Notes under the pieces: model-generated | Seen by the model: the letters and a program-made list of their open reading frames with translations, nothing else | Told to the model about the DNA's origin: nothing | The model's database searches: none | Source: Sesamum alatum | Lineage: Eukaryota; Streptophyta; Magnoliopsida; Lamiales; Pedaliaceae | Length of the DNA: 64,000 nt | NCBI GenBank assembly: GCA_034509735.1 | Contig: JACGWO010000013.1 | Location: 17,070,136-17,134,135, forward strand | Direction: 5' to 3' | Position numbers and translations under genes: made by a program | Shown: positions 1 to 16,270 of the stretch, piece by piece | Numbering within the stretch: the stretch's first letter is position 1 | Layout: every line of letters starts with the position of its first letter

Positions 1-324
1 AATTATATATTTAGGAAGGGGACACCCTAATGTCGAAGGGTAGACAAAAATTAATTCCATATCCATCATGCATGAACATGATAGCTTATTATAGCAAAAA
101 TCATTGGGATCTGATCTGATGTGATCTTGCCTAGAAGAGGAAATTAAAGGGCAGCCCTTGATTGCTTAGCTGAAGCTGTATCATCTAAGTAATCTCGCTG
201 TCATCAACTCAAACGCCCATGTCCTAAAAACGAACATGCACGGGTTAAACAGACTTAATGTCCTCATCAGTTTTTGAATAATGAACGATGAACTATTAAT
301 TTAAAAATATAACAATATTTTTAC

Positions 325-620
325 AGCAATCAACTGTTATTATAATATTCAGTCCACAACATAATAATGTTTCTAGATTTATCAACGAGAACATTTTGAA
401 AATAGAGTAATGTTCCAACAGCAACCAACTACTATTACAATATTCAGTCCACAACACAACAATGTTTCTAAATCTACCAACACCAATATTAAAGTAACAA
501 AATAAATAATACAAATATCCTATAAACTAAGCAACACCCTATATTCATTGTACTCAAATCCATAACTTTTAGATTGTAGGACCTCAACCTAACCACTCGA
601 GCAAGAGATCATCAGTCTTC
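325..620 (-). repeat. SINE-like repeat copy with internal duplication
   Basis: This copy resembles the one at 2035-2180: both share the run from 'ctaccaacacc' through 'gacctcaacctaaccactcgag'. Inside it a stretch of about 60 bp occurs twice (about 325-385 and 420-482), differing at a few bases. Read on the minus strand the block resembles a tRNA-derived SINE, with an A-box-like region near 590 and a degraded B-box-like region near 555. I assign no family name. The call is an inference from similarity between copies and the tRNA-like boxes. Confidence 0.45.
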
Positions 621-999
621 TCGCTGGTTTCTTACATCATTGTGTACAATTATAGAAAATCCATAGCTGTTAGTAAGTGAGTGTAATAAGATGCTCAGAA
701 ATTTGTAATACATGAGTATCAATTCAAACGTCATAATTCCTTTTCAAAAAAAAAATTCAAACGTCATAATTAGTTTTTGGGATGACAGAGAATATCTCGT
801 ACTTGATTTTAGTTTATGTATTTTTGGGATATTTATCCTTTATTACGATAAGGATAGGAAATTGTTGTATATATTAATTAAATGATTGTTCTACTTTAAT
901 AATTTATTTGCTATATAGTGATTATTGTCGGAAAATTTCAACATTGAATTAAAGAGTTGGCAGTTAGCACTCTTCTTTCCAAGGTCTGAAGCATAATGG

Positions 1000-1313
1000 A
1001 ACCAACCACTAGAAAAAGAAAAAAAAAATGATTGTTTGTTACGTTTAATCGCTATAGTCAAAAGAAAAAAAAATCGTGATAAATATAAATTAATCATGAT
1101 TTCGCAACGATCATTAGTCGTTATTTCTGTAAGTGTGGCCAAAATCATGTTTTGACTATGGTCAACAACCATGGCAAATATTGATAAATCGTGGTAAAAA
1201 TTTCAGTTTTTGCTTTGGTTTTGTGTGGTCGTAGTTAATAGCATTAATTTACCATGATTTTTAAGTCCTGGTCATTTATAGCATTGTAAAGACTCAATTT
1301 TTTTGTAGTGAAC
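1000..1313. mobile_element. CACTA-type terminus and likely small derivative
   Basis: The block ends with 'tttttttgtagtg' at 1301-1313, which on the minus strand reads CACTACAAAAAAA, the terminal signature of plant CACTA transposons. The interior carries short motifs (forms of 'aaccatg' and 'aatcatgat') that also occur in the CACTA-like blocks near 10000 and 11600. No transposase is visible and the opposite end is not resolved. Confidence 0.4.
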
Positions 1314-1445
1314 CATTATTTTATAGTTCAGTTCCCAGGGACAACCTAGCGATTTATGCTCAAAATTTTTTTATTGAAGGTCATGTTTTGAAATTTGGAT
1401 GTGTGAATGAATTGGGTGTATTAAAAGAAAAAAGAAAAGAAAAGA

Positions 1446-1866
1446 GTAAATTATAGCCACTTTCTCCGAGGTTTGATATAATTACAAATACTTCCTTGTT
1501 GTTGAAAAAATTACAAATACCCCTTGAGATTTGTAATTTTTAACCAAAAGACTGAAATTGACCATTTTGCCCTTGATTTTTTTATTAAAATTGTAAAATA
1601 ATCAACTGAAGCAAATTGCATTATTGCTCTTCTGTGTAAAAAACTTAAAAAACCTCTCATTGCACATTGTAATCCAAATTATTTTTAAAAATTAAATAAA
1701 AAATAATTCAGTGTATAAGGGCATTTTGGTCAGTTCACCCATAAAAATGAATGGAAATGGGTTATTTGTTAGACGGTTACAAACTTCAGAGGGTATTTAT
1801 AATTTTTCAAATAATAAGGGGTATTTGTAATTATATCAAACCTCATGGAAAGTAGTTGTAATTACC
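1446..1866. mobile_element. Foldback MITE, family 1 copy a
   Basis: The left end (gtaaattatagccact, then a segment on 'gaggtttgatataattac') is repeated in inverted orientation at the right end ('gtaattatatcaaacctc' near 1828-1845). The core contains 'ccattttgcccttg' at one side and 'gggcattttggtcag' at the other, also inverted. The same arrangement recurs at 25737-26145 and 54534-54933. It is non-coding, so it can only have moved with enzymes supplied elsewhere. Confidence 0.75.
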
Positions 1867-2034
1867 AAAAAAAAAAAAAACAATTACTTTATAGTTGACT
1901 TTATTTTTAATTTAATTATCTAATTTACAAGAATGGTGGTTCATCAGTCAATTAATGACGTATGCTGAGTATTTTATATAAATTTTATGTTGAACTAGTT
2001 ATGCGAAAATAATTTCTAGAAAATATAATAATAT

Positions 2035-2180
2035 ATCTATATCTACCAACACCAATCAAAGAAACAATACAAACATCCTATAAATTAAATAAAATCCTAC
2101 ATTTGTAGTACTCGAACTCACGACCTCTTAATTATGGGACCTCAACCTCACCGCTCGAACAAGGGATCATGGGTGAATTA
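2035..2180 (-). repeat. tRNA-derived SINE-like copy
   Basis: On the minus strand the sequence contains a B-box-like 'gagttcgagtact' (near 2108-2120) and an A-box-like region 'gttcgagcggtgagg' (near 2147-2161), the layout of a tRNA-derived RNA polymerase III promoter. The remainder matches the copy at 325-620. The tail and target-site duplication are not clear. Confidence 0.5.
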
Positions 2181-3087
2181 ATAATATTATTGGAATTGAT
2201 ATATGCGAGACAGAATTTTTTAAAAATTGTTTAAGTGAAGGTCAACCCTAAATAGAAGGTCGTATACATACATGTCTAAGAATTATTATTTTTTTCAACA
2301 TAAATAAAAGAAATTAATAGTATTTAATTAGAAATTAACTGAAAATCTTCAGTTATTTTCTTTTGTTTTTCATTTTATGAATTATTCCTCCTTTTCTAAG
2401 CTAAATTAATAGGACTTTTTAATAATTTTCTTTAATGAAAAATAGTAAGGGGATTCATTAGTTAACGTGTCTCTTTAATGAAACGATTTCAATGATTGAA
2501 AGATAGAAAAGAAAGGCCTTTTACAAGTTATTTAATGAAACCAATTCAAGGTTGACGCGTAATATCGGCTTTCTTTCTTTTTTGCAGGGGTCAAACTCCC
2601 AATTATCATTTATTTGATTTTTAAGCATCGAAGTAATTGGGTTTTTTTTTTTTTTATTATTTCCCTTTTTCCAAGATAAAGAAGATTGAGAAATAGAATC
2701 ATATGATTTAATTTGTTTTCAGTAGACATAAAATGATCATCTTGTAATGCTCCTCGTACACTTGTAGTCTTTTGAAGAGAGGAGCAACTGTGTAGGAACT
2801 ATGTTGGACTGAGTTTTTTCATGGTAAAGAGATTTATCGTTTTTAACCATACAATGAATAAACTTTGAAATATGCCTACACGAATGAATAAATAAATAAC
2901 TATTGGGAAAATTTCCAATTTTTTTCTATTCATTTGCCTTTATTTTTTTTCATGTTGATAATCGATCTATCTTGAGCAATTATTTTGTTATATACATGAG
3001 CCCAAAGTTGCTTATTTCAACAAATCCAACTTGAGATTTTTGGCCTGAATTTCTGCAAGCTTTAGAGAAAGCATCTCAAGAAAATAT

Positions 3088-3702
3088 GTTAGCGCTCTGG
3101 CGCTCAATTTAGTAAATAATCATAAAAACAATAATTGCAAAAAGAAGAGAGTAATAATGAGTACAACAATAAGTGCAAGTATGCTTAAGGAATAGAGTTT
3201 TCTCGTTTGCAAGTGTTAATAAGACGTTAACCTTCACAATGAGGGGAGCAGTCTTTTTATAGCCCCCTCCCTCACTCGGTTGGAAAACTCTAGTCCTTGC
3301 CGAAATTGAGAGAGTGGTTATCTCCAGGGATATATTCATGCTGTTATAGAGGTCTTTCTCTTGTGGACCAAGACTCTTGGCCGTTGGGGGGACTTGTCAC
3401 CTATGCTGGTAAGGGTCCTTCAGATAAGGTCCCCACATTCACCCGAGCCTCCTAGATCCTTGGACGTTCTTCATGGCAACGGGAATGGTCTACTTCCATG
3501 CTGGCCTGATGAGGTCTAGCTACGTGTTAGGTGAGTTTCCCTAGAGCTCACCTTGTCGCCGCGCATATGGACTTCTCAAGCCTCTATGGGCCTTCCTCTG
3601 TGCAGGACTCCGTTCGTGGGCCGAGGGCCAAGGCCCTAGCACAGTGGGCCTCCCTCGGTCTTGGGCCTTTTGCGCCTATAGCATTTTATTGGTGTCAGAA
3701 CC
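3088..3702 (-). mobile_element. Probable solo LTR or LTR fragment
   Basis: This block is more GC-rich than its surroundings and is flanked by the same five bases, AATAT (3083-3087 and 3703-3707). On the minus strand it contains a TATA-like 'ggctataaaaagac' (around 3250-3263), followed downstream by AT-rich leader-like DNA, as expected for a U3-R-U5 arrangement. The right end (+) 'tggtgtcagaacc' resembles a copia-type primer-binding site, so the block could instead be an LTR plus PBS remnant on the other strand. No gag-pol is attached. The termini are not clean TG/CA, so the exact borders are uncertain. Confidence 0.45.
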
Positions 3703-3709
3703 AATATTG

Positions 3710-8363
<4,654 letters not shown>

Positions 8364-8879
8364 TTTTTCACATACTCTTTTTTTTTTCCCACCATTCATT
8401 TTCATTTCTCTATTTTCTGCCTTCAATTTTTTTTTTTCTTTAGGAGTTTCGTTTTATTTTATTTCCTTATTGGTCAAGAAGCAGATCAAGCAATGTAAAT
8501 GAATATCTTGAGGAAATTTTGATTTTCTTTTTTTTTTTTTGGTTTAATAATTAGTGGGTTTAATTAATTAGCCAATAAGATTGCGCCATATGTGGATGGT
8601 TTCTAGAAAATGGAAAAATGAGCCTTAGTCGCAATCAATACAGTTCAAGTTCCTAATAATTAAAATGTTGGGTTGTAAAGTTGCAGGAGCCAGGAGTAGG
8701 GAAGGGCATCTCATCTCATCTCATCATCTATATTTTGACACTTCCAAAAAGTTTCCTTTTTCTTGTGATGATGATGATCATCATCATCTTTCCTAAATTC
8801 TTCATTTTTTAAGATTTCCTCCTCACTTCACTTGAAAACGTGAAATCAAGACTATAACTTTTTCAAAATTATATAACTC
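8364..8879. other. 3' flank of the CKX7-type gene
   Basis: The 3' flank following the stop codon is T-rich, contains several runs of T and 'aatgtaaatgaat' near 8490, and probably holds the untranslated region and polyadenylation site. A short 'catctcatctcatctcatc' run is at 8708-8726, and 'gatgatgatgatcatcatcatc' lies near 8767. No further gene is seen. Confidence 0.4.
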
Positions 8880-9030
8880 TAATCAGTTTAATTTGATCCA
8901 ATCATGCGGTAAGTGTAATATATTTATTATGAGATTGTCTATTTTCTCTGAATTGTACATTAGTAATATGATAAGTGTATTATATTTGCTTTGTAATTGA
9001 TTCAGGTCTAACTTAACTCGATTTCAATTA
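8880..9030. repeat. Interspersed repeat, family 5 copy a
   Basis: This copy shares with those at 16395-16540, 18040-18190 and 53800-53965 the order 'gatttgattnaacc-like' segment, 'aagtgtnata', 'ctgaattgtacannaat' and a closing 'caggtcta'-like segment. The similarity is diverged but collinear. It is non-coding and probably a decayed MITE. Confidence 0.4.
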
Positions 9031-9061
9031 GAATTAACTTAGGCTTCATTTAGTTTGTAAT

Positions 9062-9268
9062 TAGTCAACGTGGCACGCCATTTCTACGTACATATAATAA
9101 ATAATAGTTTACGTTTTAAAATATATTATATTTTGCATTTCGAAGAAAGAATTAAAGAAAGAAACCAACTTAAGGGTATTATTGACATAATAAAAAATTA
9201 ATATAGCGGTGTAAGTAATTACTTTTTGTAAGTAAAAATAAGGGTTTTTTTTTTAATATTAGTATAGA
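9062..9268 (-). mobile_element. Non-autonomous Helitron, about 207 bp
   Basis: On the minus strand the element begins TCTATACTAATATT directly after A and ends CTAA directly before T, as expected for Helitron insertion between A and T. The body ('gggtattattgacataa', 'cggtgtaagtaa') is similar to the element at 17349-17601. The 3' hairpin is weak here. There is no coding capacity. Confidence 0.65.
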
Positions 9269-9879
9269 TATGAATTATTTTAGGTGATAGGATAAAAGAA
9301 AAATAACCCATAGTAATAATAATATATTTACTTAAATTATTTGGATTGAACAACTCAACTCGTTTAAAGAGGTGGGTTGAATTATTTAAGATGAATAGTG
9401 ATTTGTACCAAAATTGAGAATAAAAATTAAGTTTTTATTATGTGAGGTAAATATATTGTAAGGTTACGTTAAGCAGTTTATCCAACTTAATAATGAAAAG
9501 TAAAATGGACAGATAAAAAAATTATCAGCAATCTTTTAGGAGAAATTTTTTTTATTGCACCGAGTTGATGATAAGAGGACAAATAACCATATATGAAATG
9601 AAAAAAAGGAGCAATCACTCAATTATTATGTCTTCGGAAAAGAACAAATAACACTAAACTTCAAAAATTTTATTATTTATTAAACTGAAAATACCAACAA
9701 ACTTTTATTCATAAAACAATGCTATTAAATAATTTTATGCAGAATACTAGCTAGTAACATGTGTCTTGCTTTTAGTAAATTAAAATAATTATTCCTTAAC
9801 TATAGATTTATATATAATTACATATGTAATCTAAAATAAAAATTGTATTGCATACATATATATATATATTAACGTTATT

Positions 9880-10157
9880 AGTTTCTACAACATTTATTTA
9901 TTAATCATGACATTTAAGATACGGTAATATTGTTCATTTCAATAATATTAATAACACATAAATATTAATATATAGTTATATGACTAAAAACAGTGATAAA
10001 TAATTACTATTAATCATAGTTAAATAAAACCAATGCAAAAAACTAACTCTTCCATCATGAAAAATTATTTGACACAACTAATAGCCATCGTTTGATATGA
10101 CTATTTATTATTAACCATAGCAATTAGTCATGATTAGATATTACATTTCTTGTAGTG
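9880..10157. mobile_element. CACTA-type terminus
   Basis: The block ends 'acatttcttgtagtg' at 10143-10157, which reads CACTACAAGAAATGT on the minus strand, the conserved CACTA terminal sequence. The interior repeats 'aatcatgac', 'aatcatagt' and 'aaccatagc' motifs, as in the related block at 11571-11777. The left border is not resolved. There is no transposase. Confidence 0.45.
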
Positions 10158-10284
10158 ATGCATACTATTTACTCCACAATATTAACACACAATACATATA
10201 TTTATTATAATATATGTTTCCAGGTAAGTGTATTTAATTAATGGCATTATAATACTCTAAACCAATATAGGAACAAAAAAGGGA

Positions 10285-10509
10285 AAAATACAATCAACTC
10301 CCTTTGATATTGTAAATGTGCAAATTACCCCTATGAAAAATAAAATAGCAATTTACCTCCCTATATTTTTAAAATGAATCAGTTTATCTCCCCGTGTATT
10401 TTAGAATGGAGCAATTTACCTCCTTATAGGGTGGTAAATTGCTATTTTTTTATAAGGGGGTAATTAGCTCATTTATAATATCACAGAAAGGTAAATTGCA
10501 TTAAACCCG
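10285..10509. mobile_element. Small foldback MITE, family 3 copy a
   Basis: The left arm ('ttgatattgtaaatg', then 'caaattacccctatg') is repeated inverted in the right arm ('aggggg taattagctcatttataatatca' and 'ggtaaattgcattaaaccc'). The middle contains 'gtaaattgctat' and its inverse. Related copies are at 14830-15070, 17653-17840 and 53075-53287. Confidence 0.7.
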
Positions 10510-11194
10510 ATATAAAATTTGATTTTTTATAATAGATATAGAGATAAGTTTCCAATTTATTTTCAAGAACTAGCTAGATATCACATAAAATAATAAAGAA
10601 ATTAAGTAAATATATTAATAATACAATCAGGTGGTGGAATTTGTATGTAAGGAACGGTCAAAGATTTTTGCAACATAGGTATGTGTTCCAAATCCAGAAG
10701 ATTATTAGTACGTAGGGTAGTGTGAGAAGAAACTTTGAAGTTGATCGTAGAGGTGTGGGTATCAGATTCTGTTTTCCTCATGCACCAAAAGATCGAAAAC
10801 TAGAAAAGCTTTATGAGCTTTTTATGGCCTCGGGCAAACACGCCCTAATGCTTCCATGCAACAAAAAATCAAATCTACTAATTCTCTATACCTTCCACTT
10901 TTTTATCTTTTCCTTTTCCCCTTCTGGCTTTCTCATCAAAAGTAGAGAAAACTTTGAACAACATCATATAATTTCATGCTAACAAGCAAATAAGTCGGAT
11001 GCATAATCCAAACAAAACTCAATGGTTTTGTTTGGTTTCATTTTTAACTGGTTTTCGAGACAGTAAGAAAACAAACCAAACATAATATTATTCAAAATAC
11101 CTTTATTTTATTGGGTGTTTTGGCTCATTCTCCTATGTATACATATATTTACTAATAAATAAATAAATATTATTATATACATATATATATTTTT

Positions 11195-11386
11195 AAAAAT
11201 ATATAAAAGAGACATGATTTGACAATGAACAGTATTTTTTGTCTCTCAATATACAACACAATACATAAAAAAATCAAATATTACTATACACATATATACA
11301 TATATAAAAATATATAAAAGAGACATGATTTAATAATAAACAATGTTTTTTGTCTCCAAATATACAACACAATACATACAATATAT
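11195..11386 (+). repeat. Two-copy direct repeat, 111-bp spacing
   Basis: A segment of about 80 bp starting 'aaaatatataaaagagacat' occurs at 11195-11275 and again at 11306-11386 with several substitutions. Each copy includes 'gtctc' followed by 'aatatacaacacaataca'. It is non-coding and of unknown origin, possibly a local tandem duplication. Confidence 0.7.
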
Positions 11387-11570
11387 TGTTTACACTATTT
11401 AAAATTAACTCCAAAAATAAATCTAAACATATACCATATCTCTAACACACACTTATTTATCTTTATTTTTCTCTCTCTATCTCCATAAAACAAAACAAAA
11501 TATTCAAAAAAACAAAACCAAACACAAGGGAAACTTTCTCTCTCTCTCTTAATGTTTCAGACTGAACTAT

Positions 11571-11777
11571 CGCTGCAAGAAAATTTACTATTATTTACAT
11601 TTTAAATTATAGACTAAAAGACTAGGTAAATGAATTATTTGGGTTAAATAGAACCGATGTAAAATTTTAGCTTACAAATATTGCGTGATCGTGGTTAAAA
11701 AATATTTACTACGATTATTTATTTTTAACCATGATAATTTACTATTATTATTAAACGTTAAATTTTATTGTAATGTA
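11571..11777. mobile_element. Small CACTA-like MITE
   Basis: The left end CGCTGCAAGAAAATTTA and the inverted right end CATTACAATAAAATTTA are variants of the CACTA terminal repeat CACTACAAGAAA. The interior has 'gatcgtggttaaaaa' and 'aaccatgataattta', as in the neighbouring CACTA-type blocks. The element is about 207 bp and non-coding. Both ends have drifted, which suggests an old copy. Confidence 0.5.
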
Positions 11778-12288
11778 TAATTTAGAATCTTGGCATTTAT
11801 TATTTTGATATCATTGAAATGGGGTTCTAAATTATTGGATCAATTATAGATAACAATATCGTTGACGACCATATTAAAAGTTTATTGGTTTTAATCAAAC
11901 GAATATCCAAATGACTGGTGTTAATTAGACACTTCTTATGTAATTTGAGTAAAATTTGGTTTAAGTAATCATAAGATCATGATTTCTTGTGAAATGAACC
12001 AATTGTTTTAATTAGTATAAATTATACCTTTTTTGTGTTTGTATAGTGCTGTCCGAGGCAGAGTATCGGATACGTATGTGTACCGGTTTTCGTGTCATGC
12101 AAAAGATACATACGTCCTCGGCATTCGTGTCATGCATGGACGTGCTTTTTCACCTGCATCTTCCGATAATTTTATTTTTCATTTTAATTGTTTATTTACA
12201 TGTACGATGGGTTCCAAATATTATTCTAAAATTACAAAAAAGGTTTTGAATTTCACATCAAATTGACCGGAAAAAGATAGTTCAATAA

Positions 12289-13610
12289 TCTAATGGGAAA
12301 AAACTTTTTTTAGTATACTAACTTGGTTTTCGTTTAATTTTAGTACACTAATTTTGGTGATTATCATATTTTATACATTATGTTGCAATTTTACTTCAAT
12401 TAAGTCTAATTGAGGGTTTTTATTCCAAATTTTCGGTCAATTGACCGGAATTTGCTGACGTGGTCAATTTTTGCTGACGTGTCCGGCGAAATTAACCATG
12501 TCAGCATATGACGTGGCAGGCGGCTGATGTGGCAGGATGATTTGGATGTATTTTCTTTCATAAGGATGAATTTTAGTACACTAACTTTAGCATGGTTTAA
12601 TTTTAATCCAATAACTTTGAAGGAGGAGAAATTTAAGTACAAAATAATAATTATAATAATGATATGATATTTTTATATTTTTCGTACAGAATGTAATATT
12701 ATTAAGATAATTTTAATTAATTTGATAATATAGTTGTTAATATTAATTAATTTGATATGGATTAATTGTTAAAAATTCGAAAATATAGTTGTTAATCATA
12801 GTCTAAAAAATAGATGATCCAACCGAACTGATAAGTGTGAAAAGGAAAAGATCTCGGCTATAATAATATCAACTCTATTAATAATTATAAATAATTAAAA
12901 AATATATTATCAAATTATTAATAATTATAAAATATATAATTATCTATTCTTTAAATTATGATTAACAACTATATTATCAAATAATTAATATATATATATC
13001 AAATTAATTAATATTAACAACTATATTATTAAATTTATTATTCTCTAATTAATTAATTTAGTAGCTATATTAACAATTATCAAATTATTATTAATTAATT
13101 ATATCTAATTAAGTATTAATAATTCTTATTTTAACTTTAACTAATAATTATAAAGAATTAACAAATTTAAAAACATTTGAGGGTTGGTCGTGAGTGCAGC
13201 TCGCAACTAGCGACCAGTCATAAATATATAAGTGTATCGTTTTCAGCGGTACATTTATATTAAATTTTTTTTTTATAATATAAATATAAATGGGCAGTAG
13301 TGATACCCCCTAAACACAATGCCAGGGGACGTAAATTTCACCTCATTCAAAGTTATTGGACTAAAATTGAACCATGCTAAAGTTAGTATACTAAAATTCA
13401 TCCTTATGGAAGAAAATACATCCAAGTCATCCCGCCACGTCAGTCGCCGGAACACGTAAGCAAAAATTGGCCACGTCAGCAAATTTCGATCAATTGGACT
13501 TAATTGAAGTAAAATTGCAACATAATGTATAAAATGTGATAATTACCCAAGTTAGTGTACTAAAATTGAACGATAGCCAAGTTAGTGTACTAATTTTTTT
13601 CCCCCTAATT
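12289..13610. mobile_element. Large foldback element, arms of about 300-350 bp
   Basis: The left arm (about 12289-12640) and the right arm (about 13320-13610) are inverted copies. Matching landmarks include 'agtacactaa', 'atacattatgttgcaatttt' (about 12374-12393; its inverse is at about 13511-13530), 'acttcaattaagtc' and 'tagtacactaactttagcat'. The core is AT-rich and has no coding potential. The termini carry runs of G and A with TAAT on both outer sides, a possible target duplication. Open frames inside the arms (12406-12642 and 13273-13482) mirror one another because the arms are inverted repeats. Confidence 0.8.
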
Positions 13611-13933
13611 TAACTTAAGAAATGTTTCAATTATATGAATACACTCGAGCACTATTTCGTTAAATATGTTATCGTTAACACTTATTTGCACGACTTTCTA
13701 TCTATGATTTTTTCATATTTTGTTAATTGATTTGCACGTTGGAGTGTTCGTGTCAGGCTAACTCCTCCAACTTACTCAACCTTGTGTGATTTTGAGTTTA
13801 TCGACTTATATTTTACTTTCACCTATAGGAGTTTATGAACGATCAACGACCACAAGCCAATATACTTAGATTTTATTCAAGAAACTAATTTTCTTATGCG
13901 ATAATTAACACTATATATATCGTGAAAAATGCG

Positions 13934-14824
13934 GGTAAATTACATTTTTTTCCCATAAGTGGACCCGATTCCAATTTTAGTTCCATAAATATCTATCATT
14001 CGCGAATTAAGTCTCATAAGTGATTTTTTTTTCAATTTCAGGACTCATTGGGGATTTCCGTTAATGATGTTAACGGAAGTTTGTTTCTCCGTTAAGTTGA
14101 TCGATTTTGGAGGGAAATTGACCATAATTCAACTAATTTTGAAGAGAAATTGACCCATTTCTTCTTCCTCTTATAAGAACTCATTTATTTCTTATTTCCT
14201 CCATATTTACCAACAAACAAAACTTAAAATGACTGCAATTTCTTTATATATAATATATTTTTATTTTCATTTGTACAACTCAAATTTTTCGATCGAAAAT
14301 AAATCAGGAACACAAATATAAAAATAGAACAACAATTACCAAAACATAAATTGCATTACCAAAACATCTTAATTGAACATCAAAGTTCTATAAATGCAAT
14401 TTATGTTTTGGTAATTGTTGTTCTATTTTTGTATTTGTGTTCCTGTTTTTTTTTCCATTGAAAAATTTGATTTGTACAAATAAAAATAAAAATATATTAT
14501 ATATAAAAAAATTGCAGTCATTTTAAGTTTTGTTTGTTGGTAAATATAGAGGAAATAAAAAATAAATGAATTCCTATAAGAGGAAGAAGAAGTGGGTCAA
14601 TTTCCCTCCAAAAGTAGTTGAATTGTGGTCAATTCCCTACAAAACCGGTCCACTTAACGGAAACAAACTTCCGTTAACATCATTAACGAAAATTCCCAAT
14701 GAGTCCTGAAATTGAAAAAAAAAAAAAAAAAAAACACTTATTGGACGTAATTCGCGAATGGTAGACATTATAGGACTAAAATTGAAATTGGTTCCACTTA
14801 TGGGACCAAAAATGTAATTTATCC
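13934..14824. mobile_element. 890-bp near-palindromic foldback element
   Basis: Almost the whole block is an inverted repeat centred near 14380. Landmarks in the left arm are 'gtaaattacatttttttccc', 'attcgcgaatta', 'ggactcattggggatttccg', 'aacttaaaatgactgcaa' and 'aaattgcattaccaaaac'. Their inverses follow in reverse order on the right ('ttgcagtcattttaagtt', 'cattaacg', 'aattcgcgaatgg', 'aaaaatgtaatttatcc'). There is no transposase. It abuts a family 3 MITE at 14830. Confidence 0.85.
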
Positions 14825-14829
14825 GAAAA

Positions 14830-15070
14830 ATACAAGCAACCCTTGTGATATTGCAAATGAACAAATTCTTTCATATTAAAAAATGAATAATAATTTACTT
14901 CCATGTATTTTTTAAAATGAAACAACTTACCCCTCTGTGTTTTCGAAAATAAAACAATTTTCATTGCTTCATTTAAAAAAAATATAGGGAGGTAAATTGC
15001 TATAATTTTATTTTTATATTGGGGTAATTTATTGATTTATAATATAACGGAGGATAAATTACATTAAATT
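14830..15070. mobile_element. Small foldback MITE, family 3 copy b
   Basis: The left arm contains 'ttgtgatattgcaaatgaac' and the right arm 'gatttataatataacgga', followed by 'ggataaattacatt', the same plan as the copy at 10285-10509. 'gggaggtaaattgctata' sits on the right side of the core. Non-coding. Confidence 0.65.
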
Positions 15071-15785
15071 CTATATATATATATATAGTAGGAAAAAAAA
15101 TAATTAAGTGGAGCCCAGAAATGTAGAATTTATTGATGAAGATGGTGATAAGGCAGGCCCTTTTTGTTTTTGTGCATGATGATTACGAAAAGTTGTTTTC
15201 TTTTAGTGCATGTGGGGGCTTCACAGTTGTTTAAATCATGATGATAATGAATTCAAATGAGGAAAATGTTAATAATAATAATAATATATATTAATAATAA
15301 TTATTTAAAAAGATTTTTGTCCCCATTTATATGTTTTTCCTTTACAACTGTACTTTTAAGTGCACCAAAATCTTTTTCAACGCACATCTTTTTGCACCAA
15401 CTACTGAACCCAACTCTTTTCCCTTTTCTTTCTCTTTTTTTCCCCCTTTCTTAATTTATATTATTATATTTTTTGGTTAATAATTCTTGGTTGCTGCTTG
15501 TCGTTTCCCGCTTTTAGGAATCTTTTTTTTTTCCCTTCTAATCATGCATTAAGTCGCATTAACTTTTTCGGTTTGTGCATCACATTTCCTTTTAATTTTC
15601 AGTTCAAGATAGATGCGCTTTTGGGATTTTCTTTTGGTTTTTTTTTTTTTATTATCTAAATATGCATTTATCTTCAATAAAACAATTTTAGTAATTCCAA
15701 ATTTGTAATCATACTGGTAGTTTTGAAAGAAAAAAAAATATATTTTTGATATAAAAATCAAAACGTATAATTTACTTATAAATAA
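15071..15785. other. AT-rich intergenic DNA
   Basis: Contains long T runs, 'aataataataataat' near 15271 and no protein with recognisable features on either strand. I see no promoter or RNA gene here. Confidence 0.3.
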
Positions 15786-16270
15786 GGGTTAATTACACTT
15801 GAATCCCCTCTAAAAATGAGAATTTACACTTTTTCTCAAAAAAATTTCAAAATTACATCTACACCCCTCTCAAAATTCACCGTTTACACCTGACATTCTT
15901 TCGTTAAGGTTTCGACGAAAAATATTAACGTCAATAAAATAATTACATTATTTTTCAATTTTATCTCTCATTTAACATTTTCATGTATAATTTTATACTT
16001 ATAAGGGGGAAAATGCAATAATGTTAACCTCACTCCATATGTATAGATTGCATTTATCCCCTTATAAGTACAAAAATATACATGAAAATGTTAAATGAGA
16101 GGCAAAATTGAAAATTTATGTAATTATTTTTGCTGACGGTAACACTTCCCATCGAAACCTCAACGAAAGAAGGTCAAGTGTAAAGGATGAATTTTTGGAG
16201 GGGGTATAAGTATAACTTTTTTAGAAGAAAGTGTAATTCATATTTTTAGAAGGGGGTCTAAGTGTAATTA
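15786..16270. mobile_element. Foldback MITE, family 2 copy b
   Basis: The left end 'gggttaattacacttgaatc' and the right end ('gggggtctaagtgtaattaa') are inverted copies. The inner landmarks 'cctgacattctttcgttaag' and 'caacgaaagaaggtcaagtg', and 'atgtataattttatactta' and 'ataagtacaaaaatatacatg', also pair. The arms meet near 16035. It closely resembles the copy at 52432-52930. Confidence 0.8.

Noticed and set aside
10722..10982. 86-codon frame in the intergenic region
   Set aside because: The first 45 residues look somewhat protein-like, but there is no recognisable family, no flanking exons and no conserved motif. It may be a gene relic, which I cannot support.
15257..15454. Hydrophobic 65-codon frame
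   Set aside because: Phe/Ile/Asn-rich translation of AT-rich DNA; no other support.
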